Shown: positions 7,601 to 16,980, counted from the stretch's first letter. The stretch is 46,631 nucleotides of DNA from Cytophagaceae bacterium (GCA_017984215.1 JAGOAA010000012.1:3803-50433); one strand, 5' to 3'. Numbers and translations: made by a program. The notes: a model not told the origin generated them from the letters alone.

Positions 7601-9079
7601 TTAAACTAATTTTTCAAAAATACGCTCCATCGATACCGCATGGCCTAATTTTTCTTTTAGGTCAGCGATAGAAATGCGCTCTTGGCTCATCGTATTGCGA
7701 TCACGGACCGTAACGGTCTGGTCTTCCATGGTTTGATAATCAACCACGACGCAATATGGCGTTCCAATTAAATCTTGACGTGTATAGCGCTTACCGATCG
7801 CTCCTCCATCGTCATACGTTGTATTGAAGGCAAATTTTAATTGATTCGTAATTTCTTGTGCTTTTTCTGCCAATCCATCTTTCTTCACCAAAGGCAATAC
7901 CGCCACTTTCGTAGGTGCTAAGGCCGGATGAATATTCAAGTAAACGCGTTGTTTCAAGCTTTCGCCTTCTCCTGTCGTTTCTTCCGTGTAGGCATTGCAC
8001 AAAATAGCTAAGAACAAGCGATCTGCTCCCACGGATGTCTCTACCACATATGGAATGTAGTTTTGATTGATCTCGGGGTCAAAATATTGTTGCTTTTTCT
8101 TCGATAAATCTTGGTGCGCCTTTAAGTCAAAGTCGGTCCGTGAATGTATCCCTTCCATTTCCTTAAAGCCAAATGGGAACTTATACTCAATGTCCACCGC
8201 AGCGTTTGCATAGTGGGCTAATTTATCATGATCATGGAATTTCAAGGAATCTGCCGGTAAGCCGATTGCCTGGTGAAACTTCATACGCGTTTCTTTCCAT
8301 TTGTTGTACCATTCCATTTCCGTGCCAGGACGTACAAAAAATTGCATTTCCATTTGTTCGAATTCGCGCATACGGAAGATGAAATTTCGTGCCACGATCT
8401 CATTGCGGAAGGCTTTTCCAATTTGCGCAATACCAAACGGCACTTTCATGCGGCCTGTTTTTTGCACATTTAAGAAATTGACAAATATTCCTTGAGCTGT
8501 CTCTGGACGTAAATAAATAAGGGATGCATCTTCAGAAACCGCACCCACTTGCGTCGAGAACATCAAGTTGAATTGACGTACTTCAGTCCAATTGGCCGTT
8601 CCGGAAACCGGGCATTTAATGTTTTGGTCAATGATTAATTGGCGAACCGCTTCTAAATCTCCGGCATCCAATCCTTTCGCCATCGCTTGCATGAGGGCTT
8701 TCGCCTCATCTGCTTTCCCTTCATCCTCTAAGGCTGCCGCACGCTCTTCTAATAAGGTATCAGCCCGGTAACGCTTCTTGGAATCCTTGTTATCAATCAT
8801 GGGATCATTGAATGAATCCACGTGGCCTGAGGCCTTCCAAGTCAACGGATGCATGAAAATTGACGCATCTAAGCCTACCACGTTGTCGTTCAACATGGTC
8901 ATCGCTTTATACCAAACGTTCTTTAAATTATTCTTTAGTTCTACGCCATTTTGACCATAGTCATAAACGGCCTGTAAGCCATCGTAAATTTCAGAGGATG
9001 GAAATACGAAGCCATATTCTTTGGCGTGTGAAATTATATCCTTAAGTGCTGAGGCGGTATCTTGTTTTTTCTGCTCCAT
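7601..9079 (-). CDS. glyS: Glycyl-tRNA synthetase, eukaryote/archaeal-like alpha2 type
   Basis: A 492-residue class II synthetase that charges tRNA-Gly. The N-terminus (HAKEYGFVFPSSEIYDGL, then AVYDYGQNGVELKNN) is diagnostic of the single-chain dimeric GlyRS, not the alpha2beta2 form. Motif 2 is at FRNEIVARNFIFRMREFEQMEM and motif 3 around SVGADRLFLAIL. The C-terminal anticodon-binding domain begins near LAPTKVAVLPLV. The start was chosen at ATG 9079; a TTG at 9091 would add MNDY. It is the first gene of a likely operon with the DUF349 gene and is divergent from the GT9 gene across about 85 nt. Confidence 0.95.
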   Translation of the reverse strand: MEQKKQDTASALKDIISHAKEYGFVFPSSEIYDGLQAVYDYGQNGVELKNNLKNVWYKAMTMLNDNVVGLDASIFMHPLTWKASGHVDSFNDPMIDNKDSKKRYRADTLLEERAAALEDEGKADEAKALMQAMAKGLDAGDLEAVRQLIIDQNIKCPVSGTANWTEVRQFNLMFSTQVGAVSEDASLIYLRPETAQGIFVNFLNVQKTGRMKVPFGIAQIGKAFRNEIVARNFIFRMREFEQMEMQFFVRPGTEMEWYNKWKETRMKFHQAIGLPADSLKFHDHDKLAHYANAAVDIEYKFPFGFKEMEGIHSRTDFDLKAHQDLSKKKQQYFDPEINQNYIPYVVETSVGADRLFLAILCNAYTEETTGEGESLKQRVYLNIHPALAPTKVAVLPLVKKDGLAEKAQEITNQLKFAFNTTYDDGGAIGKRYTRQDLIGTPYCVVVDYQTMEDQTVTVRDRNTMSQERISIADLKEKLGHAVSMERIFEKLV

Positions 9080-9139
9080 GTAATCATTCAATTAAGCATG
9101 CAATTTACCGAAAAGAATGAAAGAGAATAGATTTTTCTT

Positions 9140-9147
9140 AATTTTGC
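9140..9147 (+). promoter_or_regulatory. TAnnTTTG element for the GT9 gene
   Basis: TAATTTTG, 16 nt before the ATG at 9164, implying a leader of about 10 nt. No TTTG is present at the -33 position, so only half the consensus is met. Confidence 0.35.
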
Positions 9148-9163
9148 GAGGTATTTTTTTTCT

Positions 9164-10120
9164 ATGCAAAAAATCCTTTGTATTCGTTTTTCGTCCATCG
9201 GGGACATTATCTTGACCACACCCATTGTGCGTGTGCTCAAAGCGCAATTCCCGCATGCCGAAATCCATGTGGCCACGAAGGCTTCGTTCGCACACCTTTG
9301 GGAGGGAAATCCCCATGTGCACCACGTACATGGCTTCGATGGAAATATCTGGAAATTTGCCAAAGAGCTTCGTCAAGAGGGTTTTGATGTGGTTTACGAT
9401 TTACATAAAAATTTGCGTTCCCATGTTTTGTGTTTGCTGCTAGGCAAAATTCCCAAGCAGATTAATAAGTACACAAGCGCGCGAAATACCTTCATTAAAA
9501 TGAAAATCAACAAGCTGCCCGGACATCTCGTGGATCGAAATTTAGCCTCACTTGGGCTAAGTTCCGATGGGCAAGGCTTGGATTATTTTATACCGGCAAC
9601 ATCGCATGTTAATCTCACGGATTACGGCATCAAAAAACCTTTTGTGCTTTTCGCCATCGGGGCGGCACATCAAACGAAGGTACTTTCGTATCCTAAAATG
9701 ATCGAATTAATCGATTCAATCCCACAGCAAGTCGTTCTCGTTGGCGATGATTGGGATGAAAAAATAGGGTACCGATTAGCAACGCTCTTCCCCGAGAAAG
9801 TCTTGAACTTATGTTCGCAAACCAGTATTTCCCAAAGTGCTTCTTTGGCGCAGCAAGCCGACATGGTTATCGCGCATGATTCTTCGATGATGCATATTTC
9901 TGCCGCATTGAAGCATCCTAATTTGTTTACACTTTGGGGAAGTACGCATGTGGGGCTCGGTTTTACCCCTTACAAAACGTCATTCACCGTGATTGAAAAT
10001 ACGAATCTTACTTGTCGGCCTTGCTCGACACAAGGTTCAAATGTGTGTCCATTAGGACATTTTAATTGTATGAATTCATTGGATCTTTCAGCGATAAAGG
10101 ACGCTGCGCAAGCATTATGA
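9164..10120 (+). CDS. Glycosyltransferase family 9 (heptosyltransferase-like)
   Basis: A 318-residue GT-B enzyme. The N-terminal domain begins with MQKILCIRFSSIGDIILTTP, the GT9 hallmark. The C-terminal nucleotide-sugar domain has GAAHQTKVLSYP, then DMVIAHDSSMMHISAALKHP and LWGSTHVGLGF. The tail has a Cys-rich motif (CRPCSTQGSNVCPLGHFNCM) common in Bacteroidota GT9 proteins. It probably adds a heptose or related sugar to the LPS core at the inner face of the inner membrane. Its stop TGA (10118-10120) overlaps the ATG of the next gene (ATGA), so it heads a tightly coupled three-gene unit. Confidence 0.9.
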   Translation: MQKILCIRFSSIGDIILTTPIVRVLKAQFPHAEIHVATKASFAHLWEGNPHVHHVHGFDGNIWKFAKELRQEGFDVVYDLHKNLRSHVLCLLLGKIPKQINKYTSARNTFIKMKINKLPGHLVDRNLASLGLSSDGQGLDYFIPATSHVNLTDYGIKKPFVLFAIGAAHQTKVLSYPKMIELIDSIPQQVVLVGDDWDEKIGYRLATLFPEKVLNLCSQTSISQSASLAQQADMVIAHDSSMMHISAALKHPNLFTLWGSTHVGLGFTPYKTSFTVIENTNLTCRPCSTQGSNVCPLGHFNCMNSLDLSAIKDAAQAL

Positions 10121-10983
10121 AAAATATCAAATTTGCCTTATTGCAATTAAGCTGCTCGGAGGACGTGCAAGTGAACCAACAAAAAACGGAGGCAAAAATC
10201 CGTGAAGCAGCTTCCCAAGGTGCGCAGGTAATTTGTCTACAGGAATTATACCGTTCCGTGTATTTCTGCCACAAGCAAGATGCCGCTTATTTCGATTTAG
10301 CCGAAGTGATTCCCGGGCCAGGAACGGATACCTTGCTCGCACTCGCGCAGGAATTGAAAGTTGTTATTATCGCTTCTTTATTTGAGAAACGAAGCAAAGG
10401 TGTTTATCACAATACCTGTGCGGTACTCGATCATGCCAAAGGTTACCTAGGTAAATACCGTAAAATGCACATCCCTCAGGATGCTGGATATGAGGAAAAG
10501 TACTATTTCACACCGGGTGATTTGGGTTACCAAGTATTCGATTCGAGTTACGGTAAATTAGGCATCTTGATTTGTTGGGACCAATGGTACCCCGAAGCGG
10601 CTCGCTTAACGGCTTTAAAGGGTGCTGAGGTATTAATCTACCCCACGGCAATTGGTTGGGATAATCAGGAAACCAATAGCGAAATCAATCGGGAGCAATA
10701 TCAAGCTTGGCAAACGGTCCAACGGGGTCATGCGGTTGCGAATGAAGTTCCAGTCATTGCGGTGAATCGGGTAGGGGAGGAAAATGGCCAAACTTTTTGG
10801 GGGGGCTCATTTGTATCGAATGCCTTTGGTCGCGTGATTTACCAAGCTCCACATAACACTGAAGAAGTAGCCGTGGTGGAAATTGATTTAGACGCACAGG
10901 AACAATACCGTCGGATTTGGCCTTTCATGCGGGATCGTCGCATCGACTCTTTTCAAGACCTTACCAAACGTTTCATTGATTGA
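10117..10983 (+). CDS. aguB: N-carbamoylputrescine amidase (nitrilase superfamily)
   Basis: 288 residues from the ATG at 10117, which overlaps the preceding stop as ATGA; longer frames upstream are inside the GT9 gene. The nitrilase Glu-Lys-Cys triad is E43 (LQELYR), K116 (GKYRKMHIP) and C153 (LICWDQWYPEAARL). The motifs QDAGYEEKYYFTPGD and WDQWYPEAAR match AguB, which hydrolyses N-carbamoylputrescine to putrescine, CO2 and ammonia. The partner enzyme agmatine deiminase is encoded at 33604, 23 kb away. Its setting between a GT9 and an LtaS-like gene is not explained by polyamine synthesis. Confidence 0.9.
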   Translation: MKNIKFALLQLSCSEDVQVNQQKTEAKIREAASQGAQVICLQELYRSVYFCHKQDAAYFDLAEVIPGPGTDTLLALAQELKVVIIASLFEKRSKGVYHNTCAVLDHAKGYLGKYRKMHIPQDAGYEEKYYFTPGDLGYQVFDSSYGKLGILICWDQWYPEAARLTALKGAEVLIYPTAIGWDNQETNSEINREQYQAWQTVQRGHAVANEVPVIAVNRVGEENGQTFWGGSFVSNAFGRVIYQAPHNTEEVAVVEIDLDAQEQYRRIWPFMRDRRIDSFQDLTKRFID

Positions 10984-12818
10984 GCTACCTCATTAATCTT
11001 ATTCGATTATATGCTTTTTGGCTAATTTTCTTTTTAGTCGAAAGGTTGATTTTTGTCCTTCAATTTTGGAAAACACTGGCCGATGCTGCTTGGTCGGAAA
11101 TATTAACGATTTTCATGGCTGCGCTCCGACTCGATGCTTCGATGGCGGGTTATGTACTCGTGTTCCCCGTGATTTGTTGGACGATTGAAATCTTGCTCGG
11201 AAAGCAGTTTGTTTCCGCGCGCTTTTTATTGCTCTATCATCGATTTTTTATTGGGTTATTTTCCCTCATCAGTGCCATCAATTTGAATATTTACCGCGAA
11301 TGGGGGGCAAAGGTGAACTTGAAAGTTTTTAAAATCTTTTTCAATTACCCCTACGAATCCACGATTTCGAGTTTAGAAACAGGTATCGGGTTGACCGTTG
11401 GGATTTTAGTGGTGCAGGTTTTATGCTTCAGTTGGCTGATACGATTCTTCATTCGGACGAGCAATCCGCACTATCCTTGGTTAACGCGCATCGCTCTTTC
11501 TTTATCCGTGATAGGGATGACCGTATTAAGTGTGCGGGGTGGTTGGCAATTAGCCCCCATCAGTCAAAGTATGTCGTATTTTTCGGCAAAACCCCTATTA
11601 AACCATGCGTCGGTCAATACCGAATGGAATTTAGCCAAAGATGTCGTGACCAATTTGGCCGGAAATGCGGATGATTTTCAGTTTATGAAAAGCAGCCAAC
11701 TGGATTCGATCTTGAAGCCTTACCAGTTAGATACCTTAAAATCTCCCCAAATATTACAGGTTAAACGGCCGAATGTCGTGTTTATCATCCTGGAAAGCTT
11801 TACGGCAGATGTGGTTAGCTCTTTGGGAGGAGAAAAAGGAATTAGTCCTGAATTGGAAAATTTGATGCGTCAAGGAATATCCTTTTCAAATGTATATGCC
11901 TCAGGAGATCGTACGGACAAGGGACTGATTGCCGTATTGAGTGCATTTCCAGCTCAAGCGACCAAGAGCATTATTTCGGAAACAGCAAAGCAAGAGCATC
12001 TTCCATCGATTGCGCAAGTTTTCAAAGAACAGGGATATCATACCTCCTTCCTATATGGCGGGGAAAGTGAGTTTTTTGGGTTTAAACCCTATGTATTAAG
12101 TCATGGATTTGATCGACTGACGGATAAACATGCTTTTGTGGCAAAGGATCAAAACTCCAAATGGGGGGCGCATGATGGTGTCGTGTTTAACCGTTTTCGG
12201 AATGAAATAGGCCAATTGAAGCAGCCATTTTTTGCGACGATGTTGACCTTGTCTAACCATGAGCCTTTTGAGATTCCTGAGTCGCCGCGTTTTCCAGGTT
12301 CCGATTTACCAAATCGCTTTCGTAGTACCGCCTTTTATACGGATAAATCCTTGGGTGCATTCATTCGTTCCGCTCAAAAAGAGGCCTGGTTTAAAAATAC
12401 CTTATTTGTCATCGTGGCTGATCATGGCCATCGATTGCCTAAAGAAAAGTATGCGATTTCAGAGTCGAAACGATTTCATATACCGCTCTTGTTTTTTGGA
12501 GATGTGATCAAACCGGAATTTCGGGGAAAACAGTTAGCGGTCTTCGGTAGCCAAACCGATATCGCCAAATCGTTGTTAGGCCAAGTTGGCTTCGATGCAA
12601 GTCGATTTGCGTTTAGTCAGGATTTGTTCGCCACACATCCGGATCAGGGATATGCATTTTTTGACTGGGATAATGGCTTTGGCGTGATTCGAAAAGGTAG
12701 TTTTGCTAGCTTCGATAATGCAGGCAAGCGAATCATTAAGCAGGAGGGCAGTCAAAATTTATTAACGTTTGGTCAGGCCTACATGCAAAAGGTTTTCACT
12801 ACCTACGAGGCTTATTAA
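10980..12818 (+). CDS. LtaS-like membrane sulfatase-fold enzyme (phosphoglycerol/phosphoethanolamine transferase type)
   Basis: A 612-residue protein. Its TTG start overlaps the aguB stop (TTGA at 10980-10983). About five membrane helices (roughly 7-28, 52-72, 84-102, 135-158, 168-186) are followed by an extracytoplasmic alkaline-phosphatase/sulfatase domain beginning PNVVFIILESF (264-274). E272 and T312 (ASGDRTDKGL) match the metal-binding Glu and nucleophilic Thr of LtaS/OpgB enzymes. VADHGHRLP near 480 supplies the late Asp/His ligands. In a Gram-negative it may decorate LPS or periplasmic glycans with a phospho-group; with a GT9 gene upstream, LPS core modification is plausible but unproven. 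Its TAA shares TTAA with the convergent bshB1 stop. Confidence 0.85.
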   Translation: MSYLINLIRLYAFWLIFFLVERLIFVLQFWKTLADAAWSEILTIFMAALRLDASMAGYVLVFPVICWTIEILLGKQFVSARFLLLYHRFFIGLFSLISAINLNIYREWGAKVNLKVFKIFFNYPYESTISSLETGIGLTVGILVVQVLCFSWLIRFFIRTSNPHYPWLTRIALSLSVIGMTVLSVRGGWQLAPISQSMSYFSAKPLLNHASVNTEWNLAKDVVTNLAGNADDFQFMKSSQLDSILKPYQLDTLKSPQILQVKRPNVVFIILESFTADVVSSLGGEKGISPELENLMRQGISFSNVYASGDRTDKGLIAVLSAFPAQATKSIISETAKQEHLPSIAQVFKEQGYHTSFLYGGESEFFGFKPYVLSHGFDRLTDKHAFVAKDQNSKWGAHDGVVFNRFRNEIGQLKQPFFATMLTLSNHEPFEIPESPRFPGSDLPNRFRSTAFYTDKSLGAFIRSAQKEAWFKNTLFVIVADHGHRLPKEKYAISESKRFHIPLLFFGDVIKPEFRGKQLAVFGSQTDIAKSLLGQVGFDASRFAFSQDLFATHPDQGYAFFDWDNGFGVIRKGSFASFDNAGKRIIKQEGSQNLLTFGQAYMQKVFTTYEAY

Positions 12819-13531
12819 ACGAGTGAGGTTAAATCGTGGATCGCGATGGTCTTCTGTGTTTGGAAACCTTCTCCGTATTGAACGCCAATCTTATGGCCCA
12901 TTTCGCGGGCGCGTGCCTCGATGAAATTCAGGAATTCTGGGCTCGAAATGTAGGATGCAGGTTCTGTGGAATTGGGGTCAAAGAACTGACTACGGAATGC
13001 GCGGATCGATGCTTCTTTGGTTGCCCAATGCTTTGAAATATCAATAACGAAATCCGGTGTGAGGTAACGATCTTGAATGTAATGAAAGAGCTGTTTGGGA
13101 CGCCATTCCGTTTGTTTTTCGCCTTCGCGTGTTGTTTCAATCTTGCGTAATCCACTTAAAAAACAAGCATCTATCGCTAATTGTGCACCCTTTCCATGGT
13201 CAGGATGGCGATCTTCTAATGCATTGGCTAATACGATTTCGGGTTGAAACGCACGTATTACTTCAATCAATTTTAGTTGGCTTTCTTGGTCATTTTGAAA
13301 GAAACCATCCGCTAATTCCAAATTTAAACGGGCATGAATCCCTAAAATCTGACTTGCTTCCGCTGATTCGGCTAAGCGAATTTCAGGCGTACCACGCGTT
13401 CCTAATTCGCCCCGCGTGAAATCAACGATCCCTACTTTCTTGCCTTGCGCGATTGCAGCGGCAATAGTTCCCGAAACGGCCAATTCAGCATCGTCTGGGT
13501 GGGCAGCCATGACAAGTATATCTAATTTCAT
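12815..13531 (-). CDS. bshB1: N-acetyl-glucosaminyl-malate deacetylase of bacillithiol synthesis
   Basis: A 238-residue PIG-L/LmbE-type zinc deacetylase. The metal motif AHPDD is at 10-14, with the third ligand in DRHPDHGKG (about 109-117). TRGELGTRGTPEIRLAES is characteristic of BshB1, which removes acetate from GlcNAc-malate, the second step of bacillithiol synthesis. It starts 3 nt after the M23-LysM stop and is the last gene of a trxB-M23-bshB1 run. Having trxB in the same unit makes a thiol-redox theme. bshA and bshC are not in the window. Confidence 0.93.
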   Translation of the reverse strand: MKLDILVMAAHPDDAELAVSGTIAAAIAQGKKVGIVDFTRGELGTRGTPEIRLAESAEASQILGIHARLNLELADGFFQNDQESQLKLIEVIRAFQPEIVLANALEDRHPDHGKGAQLAIDACFLSGLRKIETTREGEKQTEWRPKQLFHYIQDRYLTPDFVIDISKHWATKEASIRAFRSQFFDPNSTEPASYISSPEFLNFIEARAREMGHKIGVQYGEGFQTQKTIAIHDLTSLV

Positions 13532-13534
13532 AGG

Positions 13535-14647
13535 TTAGTGAATGCGCAAGCGTCTTCCCGCACGGATAGTTGATGACATCTTTAATCCATTCAAGCGTGC
13601 TAATTTACTAGCAGATATTCCCGCACGCTGTGCAATGGAATATAAGGAATCTCCTGAACGTACTTTGGTCCAAACTTTTCGTCGGCTACGGATTTTTTCT
13701 CCCGCACTTCCGTATTCGTTGCGAAGCGATAAAGCGCGAATATTGAAGGTTTGTGCGGTGATTAATAAATGATCCGACAGCGGTTCACCGGTTCCAAAGT
13801 TATAAACTTGATTGGGATTAAAGGGATTGCCTTCAAAACGTGTTTCAAAATGGAGGTGAGAACCTGTACTTCTACCGGTATTTCCACCGAGGCCAATTTC
13901 ATCACCGGCTTTCACAAAGGTTCCGGGTTCCAATCCTTGTTTGGACATGTGGCCAAATAAGGTCTCTAAGCCATTGTAATGGCGTAATACCATGTATTTT
14001 CCATAGCCACCTCCATCATAATTCACCACGCGAACAATGCCATCAAAGGGGGCATATATTGGATTTCCTGTTTCTAAATCTAAATCGACGCCTGCATGCA
14101 AACGTCCCCATCTCGGACCGAAGGGACTCGTTTGTTTTACAACGGCTAAGGGTTGTGCCCAATTGCGCCCTGCTGGTAAATTGTATAATTCTAAATCAAC
14201 CGGTTCGTCAAATTCCTTGGCATTGATGTCGTAGGGGTCAATGCTTTTGGTATCCCAAATCGAATAATAAGAAGCCACGGATACGAAATCTTCGGATCCT
14301 ACCGGGGCATTTTCTTCTTCAATTTCCACGACCAAAGCTTCCCCTTCGTCAATGGAGGTTGTGTCGAAATTACTGATCGTCGGATTGATGATTTTTAAGG
14401 GTTCATATTTACGCTCCTGCATTTCAGATCCTTGAATAGCAGTTGCCGTACTTTCGCTTTCTGTACGAAAGGTCAGCGGAGGTAAATCGTCCAAATCATC
14501 CTTTTTTGCCGACTTATCTTGGTACAAGGATGAGCTCGGCTTGGACTCAATTTTGGTATTTTTCTTGAAAAGCTTTTTTTCTTGGGCATAGGTTGACAGG
14601 GTCGCAAAGACCAAGCAAATGCCAAGAATGATTTTGCTAAAATGCAT
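13535..14647 (-). CDS. Exported M23 metallopeptidase with C-terminal LysM domain
   Basis: A 370-residue protein with a signal peptide (about 1-21, ending STYAQ) and a variable, acidic linker (about 22-160). The M23 (LytM) domain has its first zinc ligands in GRLHAGVDLD and the HxH motif in GSHLHFETRF. A LysM domain (about 325-370; VRSGDSLYSIAQRAGISASKLARLNGL) gives peptidoglycan binding. The catalytic residues are intact, so it is likely an active DD-endopeptidase, although some family members only activate amidases. It lies 9 nt downstream of trxB and 3 nt upstream of bshB1. Confidence 0.92.
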   Translation of the reverse strand: MHFSKIILGICLVFATLSTYAQEKKLFKKNTKIESKPSSSLYQDKSAKKDDLDDLPPLTFRTESESTATAIQGSEMQERKYEPLKIINPTISNFDTTSIDEGEALVVEIEEENAPVGSEDFVSVASYYSIWDTKSIDPYDINAKEFDEPVDLELYNLPAGRNWAQPLAVVKQTSPFGPRWGRLHAGVDLDLETGNPIYAPFDGIVRVVNYDGGGYGKYMVLRHYNGLETLFGHMSKQGLEPGTFVKAGDEIGLGGNTGRSTGSHLHFETRFEGNPFNPNQVYNFGTGEPLSDHLLITAQTFNIRALSLRNEYGSAGEKIRSRRKVWTKVRSGDSLYSIAQRAGISASKLARLNGLKMSSTIRAGRRLRIH

Positions 14648-14656
14648 ACGTGTTTT

Positions 14657-15595
14657 TTAGTGTAAATTGCTGGCCGCCAACCATCTTTCGGCGTCCAAAG
14701 CTGCCATACAGCCACTTCCTGCTGCCGTAACGGCTTGTCGGTACGTTGTGTCCTGCACATCCCCACAAGCAAAAACACCTGGGATATTGGTACGTGAACT
14801 TCCTTTTTCTGTGATTAGGTATTCTTGCGCATCCATGTCCAATTGGCCTTTGAAAATGCTTGTATTCGGTTGGTGACCAATCGCCACAAAGAATCCTGTC
14901 AAGGCAATTTCTTCGGTAGCATTCGTCACATTATTTTTAATGCGGATTCCCGTTACGCCATTCGCATCTCCTAGAATTTCTTCGGTTTCTGAATTCCAAT
15001 GGATCGTAATCTTGGGGTTATTTTTTACGCGTTCCTGCATGATTAGTGAGGCGCGCATTTGGTCTCTACGGACAATGAGGTGTACCTGCGTACATAAATT
15101 CGCTAAATAACTTGCTTCTTCAGCGGCTGTATCGCCGGCACCTACGACAGCAACGGTCTGGTTGCGGTAGAAGAATCCATCACACACAGCGCAAGCCGAA
15201 ACGCCTAAGCCATTGAATGTTGTTTCCCCTTCTAAACCTAACCATTTGGCAGATGCTCCTGTTGCGATAATGACAGAATCAGCCAAGATTTCGGTCGTAT
15301 CATCGATCCAAACTTTCTTGGGTTGGCTTGTGAAATCTACCTTGGTTGCCATACCATAACGTACATCCGTTCCGAAACGCTTTGCTTGATTCTCTAAATC
15401 AACCATCATGGCCGGGCCGTCAATTCCATTCGGGTATCCTGGGAAATTATCCACCTCGGTAGTTGTGGTTAATTGGCCACCTGGTTGGCTCCCTTGATAC
15501 ATGATAGGCTGTAAACCTGCACGTGACGCATAAATTGCAGCGGTGTAACCCGCTGGACCCGAACCTATAATTAGGCACTTGATGGAATTCGACAT
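14657..15595 (-). CDS. trxB: Thioredoxin reductase
   Basis: A 312-residue low-molecular-weight thioredoxin-disulfide reductase. The FAD motif GSGPAG (11-16), redox-active C135-A-V-C138 in SACAVCDGF, the NADPH motif GAGDTA (152-157) and the C-terminal FAD motif FACGDVQD are all intact. It reduces oxidised thioredoxin with NADPH in the cytoplasm. It is first gene of a minus-strand unit with the M23-LysM and bshB1 genes, and divergent from dctA across 115 nt. No minus-strand TAnnTTTG match was found in that gap. Confidence 0.95.
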   Translation of the reverse strand: MSNSIKCLIIGSGPAGYTAAIYASRAGLQPIMYQGSQPGGQLTTTTEVDNFPGYPNGIDGPAMMVDLENQAKRFGTDVRYGMATKVDFTSQPKKVWIDDTTEILADSVIIATGASAKWLGLEGETTFNGLGVSACAVCDGFFYRNQTVAVVGAGDTAAEEASYLANLCTQVHLIVRRDQMRASLIMQERVKNNPKITIHWNSETEEILGDANGVTGIRIKNNVTNATEEIALTGFFVAIGHQPNTSIFKGQLDMDAQEYLITEKGSSRTNIPGVFACGDVQDTTYRQAVTAAGSGCMAALDAERWLAASNLH

Positions 15596-15680
15596 AGGTA
15601 AAAATTGGAATAAAATGAGTCTGTAAATTTCGGTAAATAAGCTTACAATCGCAAACCTCGAATTTCTCCTTTTTGTTCCT

Positions 15681-15688
15681 TACATTTG
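15681..15688 (+). promoter_or_regulatory. TAnnTTTG element for dctA-maeB
   Basis: TACATTTG, 22 nt before the dctA ATG. The -33 TTTG is not at the expected distance. Confidence 0.4.
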
Positions 15689-15710
15689 TTAGATAACCTC
15701 ACTTTAACGT

Positions 15711-16967
15711 ATGATTAGTAAAAATATTACACGCAATCTGACATTTTGGGTACTATTATCTATTATTATAGGTGTCTTTGTTGGCCACTTTTTCCCTTCA
15801 TTAGCCTTACATCCGGTTTTGGATGAGAAAATCAGTTATAATTTTCTGGGAACTGAAATTTCGATTGGAAAGACCTTAAGCGAATTTCTTTCGGGTGTTT
15901 TTATTAGCCTCGTTAAATTGTTTATTCATCCCATTATTTTCTTGACGATCAGTTTAGGGATTGTCAATATGGGGAATTTAAAAAAAGTGGGTCGTGTGGG
16001 CGGAAAAGCATTGTTGTATTTTGAAGTCGTAACGACATTAGCCTTAATTATCGGACTGGGTATCTCATACCTTTTGACTCCAGGCGAGGGTGTGATTCGT
16101 ACGGACGTGGCCGGCGGGGATATTTCTAAGTTTACTCAAAAAGCCGCAGCGTTTAGTTGGCTCATCTTTTTAAAAGAAAATTTCACCATTCAGGTATTAG
16201 GTTTTTCCTTGTTTTTTGGTACTTTTTTAAATTTTGTACGAGGAAAAGCGCGCATGATTGCCGGCATGCATCAGGCGGAGCATTGGGTTTTTTGGGGCTT
16301 GAAAAAGGTGATGTATTTAGCTCCGTTAGGTGCTTTGGGTGGCATGGCCTATACCATTGGTAAGTTTGGGATTCATTCCTTATTGCCTCTTGCCAAACTA
16401 ATGGTCTCCGTGTATGCAACGATGGGAATATTTATTTTTGTTGTTTTGGCCGTTATTATGCGTAGTTGCGGTGAACGAATTACCACATTCTTGAATTACA
16501 TCAAAGAAGAATTGTTGATCGTTTTGGGGACTTCTTCCTCGGAAGCGGCATTGCCTTCCTTGATGAAAAAATTAGAACGCATGGGCTGTTCTAAATCGGT
16601 CGTCGGACTCGTTGTTCCGGCGGGTTATTCATTCAATCTCGATGGTACGAGTATTTATTTGTCCATGGCCACCTTGTTTTTAGCACAGGTCTATGGAATA
16701 CAATTGAATTTTGAACAATTATTGACGATCATTGGCGTTTTGATGGTGACATCCAAAGGCGCTGCCGGTGTAACGGGCAGTGGTTTTGTCGTATTAGCAT
16801 CGACGCTCAGTGCCTTGCAAGTGATTCCCTTGGAGGGACTTGCCTTATTATTGGGCGTCGACCGATTTATGTCGGAAGCGCGCGCCATCACCAATTTTAT
16901 TGGAAACGGGGTAGCCACCATTTGGTTAGCCAAACACGAAGGAGAATTTCATCAACCAGAAGCCTAA
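15711..16967 (+). CDS. dctA: C4-dicarboxylate:cation symporter (DAACS family)
   Basis: A 418-residue inner-membrane transporter with about eight membrane helices and two re-entrant loops. The serine-rich motif TSSSEAALP, the unwound helix motif GYSFNLDGTSIY, and GVTGSGFVVLASTLSA / DRFMSEARAITNFIGNGVAT closely match DctA rather than glutamate-specific paralogues. It should import malate, succinate or fumarate with Na+ or H+. It is followed after 13 nt by maeB, whose product consumes malate, which supports a dicarboxylate role. Confidence 0.88.
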   Translation: MISKNITRNLTFWVLLSIIIGVFVGHFFPSLALHPVLDEKISYNFLGTEISIGKTLSEFLSGVFISLVKLFIHPIIFLTISLGIVNMGNLKKVGRVGGKALLYFEVVTTLALIIGLGISYLLTPGEGVIRTDVAGGDISKFTQKAAAFSWLIFLKENFTIQVLGFSLFFGTFLNFVRGKARMIAGMHQAEHWVFWGLKKVMYLAPLGALGGMAYTIGKFGIHSLLPLAKLMVSVYATMGIFIFVVLAVIMRSCGERITTFLNYIKEELLIVLGTSSSEAALPSLMKKLERMGCSKSVVGLVVPAGYSFNLDGTSIYLSMATLFLAQVYGIQLNFEQLLTIIGVLMVTSKGAAGVTGSGFVVLASTLSALQVIPLEGLALLLGVDRFMSEARAITNFIGNGVATIWLAKHEGEFHQPEA

Positions 16968-16980
16968 TTTATAAACATTT

